Of a stretch of DNA of 64,000 bases, positions 48,772 to 60,157 are shown in pieces; position 1 is the stretch's first letter; each line of letters starts with the position of its first letter. Below the pieces are notes generated by a model. The model saw only the letters and a program-made list of their open reading frames with translations, was not told the DNA's origin and ran no database searches. Position numbers and translations under genes: made by a program. The DNA is from Saccharopolyspora phatthalungensis (GTDB lineage: Bacteria; Actinomycetota; Actinomycetes; Mycobacteriales; Pseudonocardiaceae): assembly GCF_014203395.1 (NCBI RefSeq), contig NZ_JACHIW010000001.1, positions 1,984,001 to 2,048,000 of the forward strand, read 5' to 3'.

Positions 48772-50508
48772 TCAGCGCGACTGCTGCTTGATGCGAGCGG
48801 TCAGCTCCTGGACGTGCTCGTAGATGCGCCGCCGCTCGGCCATCTCCTTGCGGATCTTCTTGTCCGCGTACATCACCGTGGTGTGGTCGCGGCCGCCGAA
48901 GTACTGGCCGATCTTGGGCAGCGACGAGTCGGTCAGCTCGCGGCACAGGTACATCGCGATCTGCCGGGCCTGCGCCAATGCCTTGGTCTTGCCCGGCCCG
49001 CACAGGTCGTCGATGGTCACACCGAAGTAGTCCGCGGTCACCGCCATGATCGTCGGCGGGGTGATCTCCGGGGTCTGCGAGTCCGGGATCAGGTCGCGCA
49101 GCACGATCTCGGCCAGCTGCAGGTCCACCGGCTGGCGGTTCAGCGACGCGAACGCGGTGACCCGGATCAGGGCCCCCTCCAGTTCGCGGATGTTGCGTTC
49201 GATCCGGGAGGCGATGAACTCCAGCACGTCGGCCGGCGCGTTCATCCGGTCCTGCGCGGCTTTCTTGCGCAGAATCGCGATCCGGGTCTCCAGCTCCGGC
49301 GGCTGGATGTCGGTGATCAGGCCCCACTCGAACCGGGTGCGCAGCCGGTCCTCCAGGGTGCGCAGCCCCTTCGGCGGCCGGTCCGAGGACACCACGATCT
49401 GCTTGTTCGAGTTGTGCAGCGTGTTGAAGGTGTGGAAGAACTCCTCCTGGGTTCCTTCCTTTCCTTCCAAGAACTGGATGTCGTCCACCAGCAGCACGTC
49501 AACGTCGCGGTACCGGCGCTGAAACGCCACCTGCCGGTCGTCGCGCAGCGAGTTGATGAAGTCGTTGGTGAATTCCTCGGTGGACACGTAGCGGACCCGC
49601 ATCCCGGGGAACAAGCGCTGCGCGTAGTGCCCGACCGCATGCAACAGGTGCGTCTTGCCGAGCCCGGACTCACCCCAGATGAACAGCGGGTTGTAGGCGC
49701 GGGCCGGAGCTTCGGCCGCTGCGACGGCGGCGGCGTGCGCGAACCGGTTCGAGGAACCGATGACGAATGTGTCGAAGGTGTACTTCGCGTTCAGCCGCGT
49801 CTGCGAGGTCGGCGGCGCGTTCTTCGGCGCCGTGAACGGCTGGCCCTGCTGCGGCTCGCCCGGTTGACCGGCCCGGCCGAAGGTCGGCCAGATCTCGCTG
49901 CCGGTTTCCTGGCTCTCCGCCTCGGGCCCGGCCGTTTCCGGCTCGCCCTCGGCCTCGCCGTCACCCTCCAACGGCTGCGGCATCTCGCCGTTCGGCCACT
50001 TGAAATCGGCCGTCGGGAATTCGATCTCGGGGGAAGAATCCGGCGGGGCGTGCCGACCCTCGTTGGTGGGCACCGGCCCGATGATGGAGCCGCTGTGCGA
50101 GGTCTGCCCGAACGCCTCGGCCGCACGGCCGAAGCCCGGCACCGAGATGTACGTAGGAGACGGCTGATCGGCACCGGCCGCGGAGCCGCGCCCCGACCAG
50201 GATTCGGCCGGAGCGGGCGCTGCGACGGGTCGGGTCGGTGCGGGAACCGCAGTGTCCACCTTCACCGCCAACGACACGGCGCGGCCGAGCCGACGGGACA
50301 ACGCGTCGGTGATCGGGTCGCGCAGCGCGCGCTCAATGGCTTCCTTGGCGAAATCGCTGGGCGCGGCGAGCAATGCGGTACCGTCCAGCAGCCCGATCGG
50401 CCGGGTCACCCGCATCCAAGCGCGTTGTTGAGGTGAGAGCGTGCCGGAGGACAGCTCCTGCACCACCTCTTCCCAAACTCGACCGAGATCGGCTTGGTGG
50501 TCGGACAC
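48772..50508 (-). CDS. dnaA: chromosomal replication initiator DnaA
   Basis: The 578-aa protein starts at GTG 50508 (GGGAG eight bases upstream). Domain I is residues 1-85 ([12 protein letters not shown]). A long acidic, Gly/Pro/Glu-rich domain II spans about 85-235. Domain III is AAA+ with Walker [10 protein letters not shown] and Walker B LLVDDIQF, and domain IV has the DNA-binding signature [14 protein letters not shown] near the C-terminus. The expanded domain II is usual for actinobacteria. Confidence 0.97.
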   Translation of the reverse strand: MSDHQADLGRVWEEVVQELSSGTLSPQQRAWMRVTRPIGLLDGTALLAAPSDFAKEAIERALRDPITDALSRRLGRAVSLAVKVDTAVPAPTRPVAAPAPAESWSGRGSAAGADQPSPTYISVPGFGRAAEAFGQTSHSGSIIGPVPTNEGRHAPPDSSPEIEFPTADFKWPNGEMPQPLEGDGEAEGEPETAGPEAESQETGSEIWPTFGRAGQPGEPQQGQPFTAPKNAPPTSQTRLNAKYTFDTFVIGSSNRFAHAAAVAAAEAPARAYNPLFIWGESGLGKTHLLHAVGHYAQRLFPGMRVRYVSTEEFTNDFINSLRDDRQVAFQRRYRDVDVLLVDDIQFLEGKEGTQEEFFHTFNTLHNSNKQIVVSSDRPPKGLRTLEDRLRTRFEWGLITDIQPPELETRIAILRKKAAQDRMNAPADVLEFIASRIERNIRELEGALIRVTAFASLNRQPVDLQLAEIVLRDLIPDSQTPEITPPTIMAVTADYFGVTIDDLCGPGKTKALAQARQIAMYLCRELTDSSLPKIGQYFGGRDHTTVMYADKKIRKEMAERRRIYEHVQELTARIKQQSR

Positions 50509-51091
50509 CGCCTTGCTCCCCTCCCCTCGCTCGCGCAGCCCCCGGTGCGGTCCCGGGGCCTGGCTCCCACGGTGCTCGGGTGCGGGCGGTGTCACGGGAC
50601 GGTGGGGCCATACTCTGGCGGGCACCGATCCACGCAGGTGTCCACAGAGTTGTCCACAACTTGTGTATGAAGGTACGGCAGGCCGCTTCGGTGATCCCCC
50701 CTGGGGCCGTTGTACCGCTGCGATCGAGGTCAGGGTCCCTGCCGAGGCCGGTGCTCCCACCCACCGGCTGCGTATCGCAGGGGGGCACGCTAACAAGGCC
50801 GGGCCACGCTCACAAGCAACATCCCGGAGATGCCGGGAAGATCGTGATGTGGCAGCCTTGACGGCGAGTCGGCGACCCCGGTTGTGCGTCCCCTGTTGCC
50901 ACTGCGTACTCTCGTATAGTCCCCCGCTTCCTGAGCGGGCACGTCGCTGCGCCGATATTCCGGCGCCGTGCACCGCTCGGTGTCGCCGGTGGCCGCACGG
51001 ATGGCGACTGCGACTCACGAAACAGGGACACCTTGACCGAACCGTGGTTCACCGTGGCCATCGGTGCCTGTAGTAACCGGGAGATCCGACC
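50509..51091. promoter_or_regulatory. dnaA-rpmH divergent promoter region
   Basis: DnaA boxes GTGTCCACA (50640-50648) and exact TTGTCCACA (50652-50660) lie about 135 bp upstream of dnaA, consistent with autoregulation. The remainder contains the rpmH promoter; no gene is seen. Confidence 0.6.
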
Positions 51092-51235
51092 GTGAGCAAG
51101 GGCAAGCGCACTTTCCAGCCGAACAACCGCCGCCGTGCCAGGAAGCACGGGTTCCGGCTGCGCATGCGCACTCGGGCCGGCCGAGCCATCGTGGCCACGC
51201 GCCGTCGCCGGGGTCGCGCGCAGCTGACTGCCTGA
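51092..51235 (+). CDS. rpmH: 50S ribosomal protein L34
   Basis: The 47-aa, highly basic protein starts [20 protein letters not shown] and ends GRAQLTA, matching bL34. GTG 51092 has GGGAG eight bases upstream. It is first gene of the rpmH-rnpA-yidD-yidC-jag-rsmG-parAB block, divergent from dnaA as in most bacteria. Confidence 0.97.
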   Translation: MSKGKRTFQPNNRRRARKHGFRLRMRTRAGRAIVATRRRRGRAQLTA

Positions 51236-51247
51236 TCGCGCCCGGCC

Positions 51248-51694
51248 GTGCTTCCCGCGGCAGCCCGGCTGACCAAGAGCCAGGACTTCCGCCTGGTGGT
51301 CCGGCGTGGTCGCCGGGCCGGGCGGCCCCGGTTGGTGGTCCACGTGCTGCGTCCGGACCAGGCCCGGGGCCCCGGCCCGAACCGCACCGGCGCGGCCTTG
51401 CCGGAAGCCGACGCGAATACGGCACCCACCCGGAAATCGGATGTCTCGACCCGGGTGGGTTTTGTCGTAAGCAAGGCCGTGGGCACGGCCGTGGTTCGGC
51501 ACCGGGTCGCCCGCCGCCTCCGACACCTGATGCGCGACCGCCTACCGGCGTTGCCCGCTGGCACACTGGTGGTTGTCCGCGCCCTGCCCCCGGCAGCAGG
51601 AGCGTCCAGCCGCGAACTCGGTGCGGACCTCGATGCGGGGCTGCGCAAGCTCCGCATCCTCGATCCCGATGTTCCGGCGACGGGTTCCAGATGA
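51248..51694 (+). CDS. rnpA: ribonuclease P protein component
   Basis: The 148-aa protein starts at GTG 51248 with [20 protein letters not shown], a variable central loop, [20 protein letters not shown] (the RNR-type RNA-binding motif) and LRHLMRD. It assists the RNase P RNA in trimming tRNA 5' ends. It overlaps yidD by four bases. Confidence 0.95.
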   Translation: MLPAAARLTKSQDFRLVVRRGRRAGRPRLVVHVLRPDQARGPGPNRTGAALPEADANTAPTRKSDVSTRVGFVVSKAVGTAVVRHRVARRLRHLMRDRLPALPAGTLVVVRALPPAAGASSRELGADLDAGLRKLRILDPDVPATGSR

Positions 51695-52032
51695 TGGCTC
51701 CGGACGAACGGCACGATGACAGGCTCCGCGCCCCCGCTCGGCGCCCGAGCCCGCTTGCGTGGGTGCTGCTCGGTCCGGTGCACGTTTACCGCAAGGTGAT
51801 CTCCCCGCTGCTACTGCCGACGTGTCGCTTCTACCCGAGTTGCAGCGCGTACGCGGTCGAGGCGCTCACGGTGCACGGCCTGTTCCGCGGTGGCTGGTTG
51901 ACCCTGCGCAGGCTGTTGCGCTGCGGCCCCTGGCACCCTGGAGGTCTGGACCCGGTTCCGCCGCCCCGCGAGCGGTTCGCGTCGAGCGACCCCGTTGGTG
52001 CCCGTAAACCCGAGAAACCTGCCGAGGAGTAG
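51691..52032 (+). CDS. yidD: membrane protein insertion efficiency factor YidD
   Basis: The 113-aa protein starts at ATG 51691 (ATGA overlap with rnpA; ATG 51694 also possible). Core: [56 protein letters not shown], with the three conserved cysteines. An amphipathic helix peripheral to the inner membrane assists YidC. Confidence 0.95.
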   Translation: MMAPDERHDDRLRAPARRPSPLAWVLLGPVHVYRKVISPLLLPTCRFYPSCSAYAVEALTVHGLFRGGWLTLRRLLRCGPWHPGGLDPVPPPRERFASSDPVGARKPEKPAEE

Positions 52033-52037
52033 CACGC

Positions 52038-52970
52038 GTGCTGGATTTCATCTACTACCCGGTGTCGGCCATTCTTTGGTTCTGGCACAAGGTGTTCGGC
52101 TTCGTGCTCGATCCGGCCAGCGGCTACGCCTGGGCACTGGCGGTCATGTTCCTCGTCTTCACGCTGCGTGCGCTGCTGTTCAAGCCGTTCGTGCACCAGG
52201 TGCGGTCGATGAAGAAGATGCAGGAGTTCGCGCCGCAGATCCGCGAGTTGCAGGCCAAGTACGGCGACGACCGGCAGAAGCTGGCCACGGAGATGCAGAA
52301 GCTGCAGGCCGAGCAGGGCTTCAATCCGATCAGCGGGTGCCTGCCGATGCTGGTGCAGATCCCGGTGTTCATCGGCCTCTTCCACGTGCTCAACGGGTTC
52401 AAGCCGGGCGCGCCGTCCAACTTCATCTTCAACGCCGATGACGTCGCCTCGTTCGTGGCCGCCGACCTGTTCGGCGCGAAGCTGTCGAACACCATCAGCC
52501 AGTCCCCCGAGGTGCTCGCCACGTTCGGCACCGACCGGCTGGAAATGATGCTGGTCGGCGTGCCGCTGATGATCGCCGCCGCGATCGCCACGCACTTCAC
52601 CGCGCGCCACTCGGTGCAGCGGCAGACGGCCGACGCGGCGGCGAACCCGCAGGCCGCGGTGATGAACCGGATGACGCTGTGGATCTTCCCGATGTTCGCG
52701 ATCATCGGCGGCCCGTTCCTGCCGCTGGCCATCCTGCTCTACTGGCTGGCCAACAACTTCTGGACGCTGGGTCAGCAGCGAGTGGTGTACCGGCGGATTG
52801 ACCGCGAGGAGGCTGCGCTGGCTGGCGCGCCCGCGGTCGTCGAATCCACTGTCGTGGAGGCCGACACCATCCGGGCGGCGGACCCGGCGGCCAAGGACGA
52901 ACCCGGTGAGATCCCCGGGGTGATCGAAGACCGTTCTCGCGACACGGGCAAGCCGGGCGAGTCCCGCTGA
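52038..52970 (+). CDS. yidC: membrane protein insertase YidC
   Basis: The 310-aa YidC/Oxa1 protein has five membrane segments in the pattern of Gram-positive YidC: N-terminal IYYPVSAILWFWHKVFG, a hydrophilic groove with the conserved Arg in FTLRALLFKPF, a cytoplasmic hairpin (KKMQEFAPQIRELQAKYGDD) and LPMLVQIPVFIGLF. It inserts membrane proteins alone or with Sec. GTG 52038 follows yidD by five bases. Confidence 0.95.
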   Translation: MLDFIYYPVSAILWFWHKVFGFVLDPASGYAWALAVMFLVFTLRALLFKPFVHQVRSMKKMQEFAPQIRELQAKYGDDRQKLATEMQKLQAEQGFNPISGCLPMLVQIPVFIGLFHVLNGFKPGAPSNFIFNADDVASFVAADLFGAKLSNTISQSPEVLATFGTDRLEMMLVGVPLMIAAAIATHFTARHSVQRQTADAAANPQAAVMNRMTLWIFPMFAIIGGPFLPLAILLYWLANNFWTLGQQRVVYRRIDREEAALAGAPAVVESTVVEADTIRAADPAAKDEPGEIPGVIEDRSRDTGKPGESR

Positions 52971-53002
52971 GTTCGTCGCGAACCCTGGAGAGGAGACACC
53001 TA

Positions 53003-53572
53003 GTGTCCGAAACCATGCAGGAGTCGAGCCCGTCCTCGGCCGAGCCCCAGACCGACACCGCTGAAGCCGCCGCGACGTCGGTCGAGGCCGCGGCCGAGGC
53101 ATCGAACACCGAGGCCCTCCTGGTGCAGGAGGGCGACATCGCGGGTGATTACCTGGAGCGACTGCTCGACCTGCTGGACTACGACGGGGACATCGACCTC
53201 GACGTGGAAGCCGGCCGGGCGGTGGTGAGCATCGACGGCGGCGACGATCTGGAGAAGCTGGTCGGCGGGCGCGGCCAGGTGCTGGAGGCGCTGCAGGAGC
53301 TGACCCGGCTCGCGGTGCAGCAGGAGACCGGCGTCCGCAGTCGGCTGATGCTGGACGTTGCGGGCTGGCGGGCCGGTCGTCGTCGGGAGCTGACAGAGCT
53401 CGGGCGTTCGACGGCCGAGGGCGTGCTGGAGACCGGTAAGGAGGCGCGGCTGCGCCCGATGACGCCGTTCGAACGGAAGATCATCCATGACGCGGTTGCG
53501 GCCGTGGACGGCGTGCACAGCGAGAGCGAAGGCGAAGAGCCGAACCGCAAGGTCGTCGTCTTCAAGAGCTAA
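53003..53572 (+). CDS. jag: Jag/KhpB-type R3H RNA-binding protein
   Basis: The 189-aa protein has an acidic N-terminus (1-45), a Jag KH domain (about 46-120: GDYLERLLDLLDYDGDI, LVGGRGQVLEALQELTRL) and an R3H domain (RPMTPFERKIIHDAV, with the R-x3-H motif). KhpB binds RNA and affects cell elongation in firmicutes. The yidC-jag-rsmG order is conserved. Confidence 0.93.
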   Translation: MSETMQESSPSSAEPQTDTAEAAATSVEAAAEASNTEALLVQEGDIAGDYLERLLDLLDYDGDIDLDVEAGRAVVSIDGGDDLEKLVGGRGQVLEALQELTRLAVQQETGVRSRLMLDVAGWRAGRRRELTELGRSTAEGVLETGKEARLRPMTPFERKIIHDAVAAVDGVHSESEGEEPNRKVVVFKS

Positions 53573-53767
53573 CCCCCTACCCCACCGGTGCCCCCGCGGT
53601 CTTCGGGCCGACGGGGGCACCGCTGTATTCGGGCTGCGTTTTCATGTTGAAACACATGCAGCGGGCGAATGGACGCCCGGCCCGTTCCGAGGGTCGGCAA
53701 TCGCTTCCGAATCGGACGCTGCCGATTTCCCCGTTCACCCGGCCGGATCGCTTCAACGTCCAGGTGC

Positions 53768-53783
53768 GGTTTCACGTGAAACA
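53768..53783. other. parS site 1
   Basis: GGTTTCACGTGAAACA differs from the consensus TGTTTCACGTGAAACA only at the first base. It lies upstream of rsmG. Confidence 0.9.
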
Positions 53784-53837
53784 TGGGTTGCCGTTCGACT
53801 GCGGACCGCGATCCGGCAGGCTTAGGTGAACACACCT

Positions 53838-53853
53838 GGTTCCACGTGAAACA
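53838..53853. other. parS-like site 2 (variant)
   Basis: GGTTCCACGTGAAACA has one change inside the palindrome core (C for T), just before the rsmG start. It may bind ParB more weakly. Confidence 0.7.
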
Positions 53854-53863
53854 TCGACACGGG

Positions 53864-54567
53864 GTGAATGCTTTGACCGAAGGTGCGCCGTCGGTGGCGC
53901 GGGTCGTATTCGGTGAGCGATTGGCGTTAGCGGAACGCTTCGTCGAGTTGCTCCGGGAGCACGGAATCCAGCGCGGCCTGGTCGGCCCGCGTGAACTGGA
54001 CCGGCTCTGGGAAAGACATTTGCTGAACTCTGCGGTTATCGCGGAGTTGCTGCCACCGAATTGCCGGGTGTTGGACGTAGGCTCTGGGGCAGGGTTGCCG
54101 GGTGTCCCGTTGGCGATCGCCCGCCCGGATCTCAACCTGACCCTGTTGGAGCCGATGGCTCGACGGGTGACGTGGTTGCAGGAAGTCATCACCGAGTTGG
54201 CGCTCACCGTCGAGGTGGTGCGTGGACGTGCCGAGGAGGGCCCGGTGCGCGAACGGCTGGCCGATCAGGACTCCGTGACAGCACGCGCCGTGGCACCGAT
54301 GGAACGGCTCGCGAAGTGGTGCCTCCCACTGCTGCGGCCGGGCGGCCGGCTGCTCGCCATGAAGGGCGAGAGCGCGGCGGAAGAACTCGACCGGGATGCG
54401 GCGGCGATCGCTGCGGCCGGTGGAGGCGGCGGCGAAGTGGTGTCGTGCGGCGTCGGTGTGCTTGAGGTGCCGACGACCGTTGTCGTGGTGGAGCGGGTCG
54501 CGGCGGCCCGAAATGCGTCCGGTCGGCGTCGTGACGATGCACGTCGAACGAGAAAGGATCGTGGACG

Positions 54568-54571
<4 letters not shown>
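53864..54571 (+). CDS. rsmG: 16S rRNA (guanine527-N7)-methyltransferase
   Basis: From GTG 53864 the product has 235 aa. It shows WERHLLNSAVIAELLP, motif I VLDVGSGAGLPGVPLAI, LLEPMARRVTWLQEV and VTARAVAPMERLAKW. RsmG methylates G527 of 16S rRNA, and its loss gives low-level streptomycin resistance in other bacteria. The stop overlaps the parA GTG by four bases. Confidence 0.95.
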
Positions 54572-55565
<994 letters not shown>

Positions 55566-55569
<4 letters not shown>

Positions 55570-56561
55570 CCGAGCGTCGAGGTGGCCTTGGGCGCGGCAT
55601 CGCCGCGCTGATCCCCAGCGGTCCCCCAGCGGGGGCCGATGGCGCCGCGCTGCGCAGCCCGGTGCTCCGCGGCTCGAAGCCCGCCGAGCCCGTGGAGCCC
55701 GTGGGGGAGCCGGTTTCACGTGAAACCGGCGGGACCGTGGCCGGTGCGGTGTACCGCGAGATCGCCATCTCCTCGATCACGCCCAACCCGAAGCAACCGC
55801 GTCAGGTCTTCGACGAGGAGGCGCTGCACGAGCTGCAGCACTCCATCCGCGAGTTCGGCCTGATGCAGCCCATCGTGGTGCGCGAGCTGGAGACCGACCA
55901 TTTCGAGCTGATCATGGGAGAGCGCCGGTGGCGCGCCTCCCAGCTGGCCGGGCTGGAGTTCATCCCGGCGATCGTCCGCAAGACGCAGGACGACGAGCTG
56001 CTCCGGGATGCGTTGCTGGAGAACATCCACCGGGTGCAACTCAACCCGCTCGAAGAGGCGTCTGCCTACCAGCAGCTGCTGGAGGAGTTCGGCGTGACGC
56101 ACGACGAGCTAGCCGACCGGATCGGTCGCAGCCGTCCGGTCATCACCAACACCATCCGGCTGTTGCGACTGCCGATGCCGGTGCAGCGGCGGGTGGCGGC
56201 CGGCGTGCTCTCGGCCGGGCACGCCCGGGCGCTGCTCGGCCTGGACGACGCCGGGACCCAGGAGGAGCTTGCCAAGCGGATCGTCGCGGAGGGCATGTCG
56301 GTCCGGGCGACGGAGGAGGCGGTGACTCTCCAGAAGTCGAATGGCCCGGTGAAGGAGAAGACCGCGGCGAAGAAGCCGATCCAGGCCCCCGGCTTCGATC
56401 GGTTGGCCGATCGGCTGTCGAACCACTTCGACACGACCGTCAAGGTGGAGCGAGGTCGGCGGAAGGGCCGGATCGTCGTCGAGTTCGGGTCGATCGACGA
56501 TCTTGAGCGACTCGCGGAGTTGATCTTGGGTGATCAGGCACGTGAAATCAACGAGCGATGA
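55566..56561 (+). CDS. parB: chromosome partitioning protein ParB
   Basis: The 331-aa protein has the N-terminal box [12 protein letters not shown], the CTPase/ParB-N domain with [14 protein letters not shown] and [13 protein letters not shown], a central HTH ([20 protein letters not shown]) and a C-terminal dimerisation domain. It loads at parS and slides as a CTP-gated clamp. A parS site lies in its coding sequence at 55713-55726. ATG 55566 overlaps the parA stop. Confidence 0.96.
55712..55727. other. parS site 4, inside parB
   Basis: GGTTTCACGTGAAACC has a perfect 14-bp core and encodes PVSRETG in ParB. Confidence 0.85.
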
Positions 56562-56667
56562 CACCGAAGTCTTTCGTCACGGTGACGATGACGATCTGTA
56601 GTTGAATTGCTCCAGATGGTGATCGAAGGGCCGGGTCTGGCCGTCCATTTGCGACCCCCAAACAAGA

Positions 56668-56693
56668 GGGCCGGTCTCGTTGGAGACCGGCCC
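56668..56693 (+). terminator. parB terminator
   Basis: GGGCCGGTCTC-GTTG-GAGACCGGCCC forms an 11-bp stem 107 bp past parB, followed by GCTGTTT, which is the start of parS site 5. Confidence 0.85.
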
Positions 56694-56695
56694 GC

Positions 56696-56711
56696 TGTTT
56701 CACGTGAAACA
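56696..56711. other. parS site 5, exact consensus
   Basis: TGTTTCACGTGAAACA matches the 16-bp consensus exactly and lies between parB and the ddl-like gene end. Confidence 0.95.
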
Positions 56712-56716
56712 GCGGA

Positions 56717-57667
56717 TCATCGCGACCGCGAGATCGCGCGCTCGATGAGCGTCGCGAAGACCTCCCCCAGGGACCGGCCCGCGGCCTCGACTGCCATCGG
56801 TAGCAACGAGGTCTCGGTCAGTCCGGGCGATACGTTGACTTCCAGGAAGTGTGGAATCCCGTTCCGGTCGATGATCGCGTCCGTGCGCGAGGCGTCCCGC
56901 AGTCCGAGCAGCCGGTGCGCGGCGACCGCCAATTCGCCCGCGGCGGCGGCCGCTTCCGGCGAGACCTCGGCGGGAGCCCGGTAACTCGTGAGCCCCGCAG
57001 TGTAGCGAGCGGCGTAGTCGTAGAAGCCGCCCGTCGGCTCGATCTGCACCGCAGGCAGCGCCTCCGGACCCTCGGGGCCATCGATGACGGTGATCGCTAC
57101 TTCCGTCCCCTCGACGAACTGCTCGACGAGTACCGCGTCCCCGTAGGACAGCGCGCCCACCATCGCCGACGGGAGCTCGGAGGCGCCGCGCACCACATGC
57201 GCGCCCAGCGCCGACCCGCCTTGGTCCGGCTTGAGCATCAACGGCAGCCCGAGCTTGGCCACGAGCGCATCCAGCACGGCCTGCGCGCCGAGTTCGCGAA
57301 AGGTGGCGTGGGGCAGCGCCACCCAGTCCGGGGTGGCCAGTCCGGCGCGCGCCAGCTCCGCCTTCGCGGTCGGCTTGTCCCAGGCCCGGCGGCAGGCGTG
57401 CGGGCCGGTGCCGACGTACGGAACTCCGACCATGTCCAGCACGGCCTGCACCGCCCCGTTCTCCCCTTCCCCGCCGTGCAGGGCGACCACGACCGCGTCC
57501 GGCCGCTCCTGCTCGATGCGGGACAGCAGCCGGGCGTCGGCATCCCACTCCGCGACGGTCACGCCGACAGAGCGCAGTGCGGCGGACAATCGACGCCCCG
57601 AGCGCAATGACACCTCGCGCTCGTGCGAAAGTCCGCCGGCGAGCACGGCAACCCAGCGATCAGACAC
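56717..57667 (-). CDS. ddl: D-alanine--D-alanine ligase family protein
   Basis: The 316-aa ATP-grasp protein has VAVLAGGLSHEREVSLRSG, VVALHGGEGENGAVQ, the ATP-grasp region PLMLKPDQGGSALGAHVV, VLVEQFVEGTEVAI and the metal site FLEVNVSPGLTETS. It makes the D-Ala-D-Ala dipeptide for lipid II, or possibly another D-amino-acid dipeptide. Actinobacteria often carry a second ddl, and this position by parB suggests it may be the accessory copy. Confidence 0.85.
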   Translation of the reverse strand: MSDRWVAVLAGGLSHEREVSLRSGRRLSAALRSVGVTVAEWDADARLLSRIEQERPDAVVVALHGGEGENGAVQAVLDMVGVPYVGTGPHACRRAWDKPTAKAELARAGLATPDWVALPHATFRELGAQAVLDALVAKLGLPLMLKPDQGGSALGAHVVRGASELPSAMVGALSYGDAVLVEQFVEGTEVAITVIDGPEGPEALPAVQIEPTGGFYDYAARYTAGLTSYRAPAEVSPEAAAAAGELAVAAHRLLGLRDASRTDAIIDRNGIPHFLEVNVSPGLTETSLLPMAVEAAGRSLGEVFATLIERAISRSR

Positions 57668-57690
57668 TCAGCACACCCCTGGAAAGTAGT

Positions 57691-57731
57691 AGTCCACTGT
57701 GCCCAGGAGAATCCCTGGTGCACAGTGGACT
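57691..57731 (-). terminator. 12-bp-arm hairpin
   Basis: AGTCCACTGTGC (57691-57702) pairs with GCACAGTGGACT (57720-57731) plus an inner CCAGG/CCTGG. It lies between the aminotransferase end and the ddl-like start, so it terminates the former or attenuates the latter. Confidence 0.65.
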
Positions 57732-57766
57732 GTTCGGATTTCGGGCCCCGGATTCGGTGAAAAACT

Positions 57767-59110
57767 CTACGCGGTGTCAGGTGAAGGAGCCTGCGGGCCC
57801 GACACGCTGCGCTGCGGCACGGTGCCGAAGGTGCGGACCAGCTCCATCTCCTCGGTCAGCGTGTTCGCCAGCCGCCGCACGCCCTCGCGGATCCGCTCCG
57901 GCGTCGGGTAGCAGAACGACAGCCGCATCTGCCGGCTGCCGAACCCATCGCGATAGAACCCGGTGCCCGAGACGTACGCGACGCGCTGGGTCACCGCTCG
58001 CGGCAGCATCGCCTTGGTGTCCACGCCTTCCGGCACGGTCAGCCAGACGAAGAAGCCACCGTCGGGCCGCGTCCACGTGCAACCGGGCGGCATGTACTGC
58101 TCTAGCGCGCCGAGCATCGCGTCGCGGCGCTCCCGGTACTGCTCCTGGAAGATCTTGATCTGCCCCTGCCAGTCGTGCGTGCTCAGGTAGCGGGACACGA
58201 TCATCTGGTTCAGCGTGGGTGGGCACAGCGTCGCCGATTCGGCGGTCAGCACCAGTTTCTCCCGGATCGCGTGCGGCGCCAGCACCCAGCCGACGCGCAG
58301 GCCGGAGGCGAAGGTCTTGGAGAACGAGCCGAGGTAGACCACGTTTTCCGCGTCCATGCTGCGCAGCGCGGGATGCGGCCTGCCGTCGAAGCCGAGCAGG
58401 CCGTACGGGTTGTCCTCCACCACGAGGATGCCGTGCTGAGCGCAGATCTCCAGGATCTCGGCGCGCCGTGGCAGGGCCAGCGTGATGCCGCCCGGGTTGT
58501 GGAAATTCGGGATGGTGTAGAGGAACTTGATCCGCTTGCCCTGCGCCGTCACGTCCGCGATGGCTTGGCGCAGCGCACCGGGCTGCAGACCGTCCTCGTC
58601 CATCGCGACGTGTACGACCTCGGCCTGGTACGCGCCGAACGAGCCGAGCGCACCGACGTAGGACGGGCCCTCGGCGAGGATGACGTCTCCCGGGTCGCAG
58701 AAGATGCGGGTGACCATGTCCAGGGCCATCTGGGAGCCCGCGGTGACCATCACGTCATCCGGGTGGGCGGAGATCCCCTCCAGCGCCATGACCTCGCAGA
58801 TCTGCTCGCGCAGCTCCGGCATCCCGTGCGCGGAGCCGTACTGCAAGGCGACCTGGCCGTCGACCGAGATCAGCCGGGCGACCTCGGCGGCCAGCGAGTC
58901 CAGCGGCAGCGCGGCGAGGTTCGGCATGCCGCCGGCCAGCGAGACCACCTCGGGGCGGCTGGCGACGGCGAAGAGAGCTCGGATCTCGGAGGCGGTCATC
59001 CCTGCGGTCCGCTCGGCGTAGTGCGCCCGGTACGCATCCAGGTTGCGTGCGGGCTTGTCGAGCGGGCTCGGGCGTTCCGGCATGGCCGGCTGGCTTCCTT
59101 GATCCGACAT
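57767..59110 (-). CDS. PLP-dependent class I/II aminotransferase (LysN/2-aminoadipate type)
   Basis: The 447-aa fold type I protein shows PEVVSLAGGMPNLAALP, QYGSAHGMPELREQICEVM, the Asn/Asp/Tyr set TIPNFHNPGG and VVEDNPYGLL, and the PLP Lys in LGSFSKTFASGLRVGW. It resembles the aminotransferase part of MocR proteins without the GntR domain, and 2-aminoadipate/aromatic aminotransferases. The substrate is not predictable. The ATG is at 59110. Confidence 0.88.
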   Translation of the reverse strand: MSDQGSQPAMPERPSPLDKPARNLDAYRAHYAERTAGMTASEIRALFAVASRPEVVSLAGGMPNLAALPLDSLAAEVARLISVDGQVALQYGSAHGMPELREQICEVMALEGISAHPDDVMVTAGSQMALDMVTRIFCDPGDVILAEGPSYVGALGSFGAYQAEVVHVAMDEDGLQPGALRQAIADVTAQGKRIKFLYTIPNFHNPGGITLALPRRAEILEICAQHGILVVEDNPYGLLGFDGRPHPALRSMDAENVVYLGSFSKTFASGLRVGWVLAPHAIREKLVLTAESATLCPPTLNQMIVSRYLSTHDWQGQIKIFQEQYRERRDAMLGALEQYMPPGCTWTRPDGGFFVWLTVPEGVDTKAMLPRAVTQRVAYVSGTGFYRDGFGSRQMRLSFCYPTPERIREGVRRLANTLTEEMELVRTFGTVPQRSVSGPQAPSPDTA

Positions 59111-59518
59111 ATCGCGCTCCGGTTTCGGTTGTGCGCTGCTCGTCCCCTCCCTCCGGGCGGGGACGATCGGGTGATTCTATCGGTCCTATCGCCGCGACCC
59201 ACCCCACATGTAACGAGTACCTCGCGAGGAATGCGCGCGGACCGGTTCGCCCGGCGAGGGTTCAGACGCTTTCTCGCGGTGCGATCGCACGTCAGAACAC
59301 CGCCGGTGCACCACGCCGCAATCTGCTCGTGAGAAGACGACTGAAACCCCGTAACCATGCGAGTTGAATGCCCACAACCGGTCGGGGCGGTAACCCATCT
59401 CACCCCATCGGGTCGCGCTCGGCGAGCGCAAGCGCTTCCGGTGTCGGGCCGCTGCGGCTTATCCTGACCACATCCCCGCGCTGTGTGCGCGGGTTCGTGC
59501 GGGTTTCCAGGAGGTCAG
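59111..59518. promoter_or_regulatory. divergent intergenic region
   Basis: Some 400 bp separate the aminotransferase from the GNAT gene. No gene or clear repeat was found. It must contain both promoters; AGGAGG at 59509-59514 is the ribosome site of the right-hand gene. Confidence 0.4.
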
Positions 59519-60145
59519 GTGTCGCGACGCGTCGTCGGCGTCACGCTGGACAACCTCGACCACCTGCCCCAGCGGTGCCGCCGATGTGTCTTCTGGGAGC
59601 TGGCGCCGAATGTCCGGGAGCAGGCCGAGGAGTTCGGCGAGACCGAACTGGAGAAGGAAGCCTGGGTCTCCAGCGTGCTGCTGGAGTGGGGCTCCTGCGG
59701 CCGCATCATCTACGTCGACGGCGTCCCGGCGGGGTATGCCATGTATGCGCCGCCCGCAGCCGTGCCACGGTCTAACTCCTTCCCCACCGCCCCGGTGAGT
59801 GCGGACGCCGTGCTGCTGACGGCGTTGCGCGTGGTGCCCGAGTTCGAGAACGGCGGCCTGGGCCGGGTGCTGGTGCAGAACGTCGCGAAGGACCTGACCC
59901 GGCGCGGGGTAAAGGCCGTGGAGGCGTTCGGCGATCTGGAGGGGTCCGCCGCGCGCTGCGTGATCCCGGCCGGATTCTTGCAGCAGGTCGGGTTCAAGAC
60001 GGTCCGCCAGCATCCGAAGTGGCCGCGGATGCGGCTTGAGCTGCGCACCGCGATCTCCTGGAAGGAAGACGTGGAGGCGGCGCTGGAACGGCTGCTGAGC
60101 TCGGTGACGATCAAGACGGCCGAACCGGTCGTCGGGGGCGCCTGA
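59519..60145 (+). CDS. GNAT-family N-acetyltransferase
   Basis: The 208-aa protein starts at GTG 59519 behind AGGAGG. An N-terminal CRRCVFWEL box leads to the acetyltransferase core with VLLTALRVVPEFENGGLGRVL (acetyl-CoA loop in variant G-x-G-x-G/R form) and a C-terminal FLQQVGFKTVRQHPKWPRMRL. The same gene lies next to cwlM in mycobacteria (Rv3916c). The substrate is unknown. Confidence 0.85.
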   Translation: MSRRVVGVTLDNLDHLPQRCRRCVFWELAPNVREQAEEFGETELEKEAWVSSVLLEWGSCGRIIYVDGVPAGYAMYAPPAAVPRSNSFPTAPVSADAVLLTALRVVPEFENGGLGRVLVQNVAKDLTRRGVKAVEAFGDLEGSAARCVIPAGFLQQVGFKTVRQHPKWPRMRLELRTAISWKEDVEAALERLLSSVTIKTAEPVVGGA

Positions 60146-60157
60146 GGGGTCATCGAA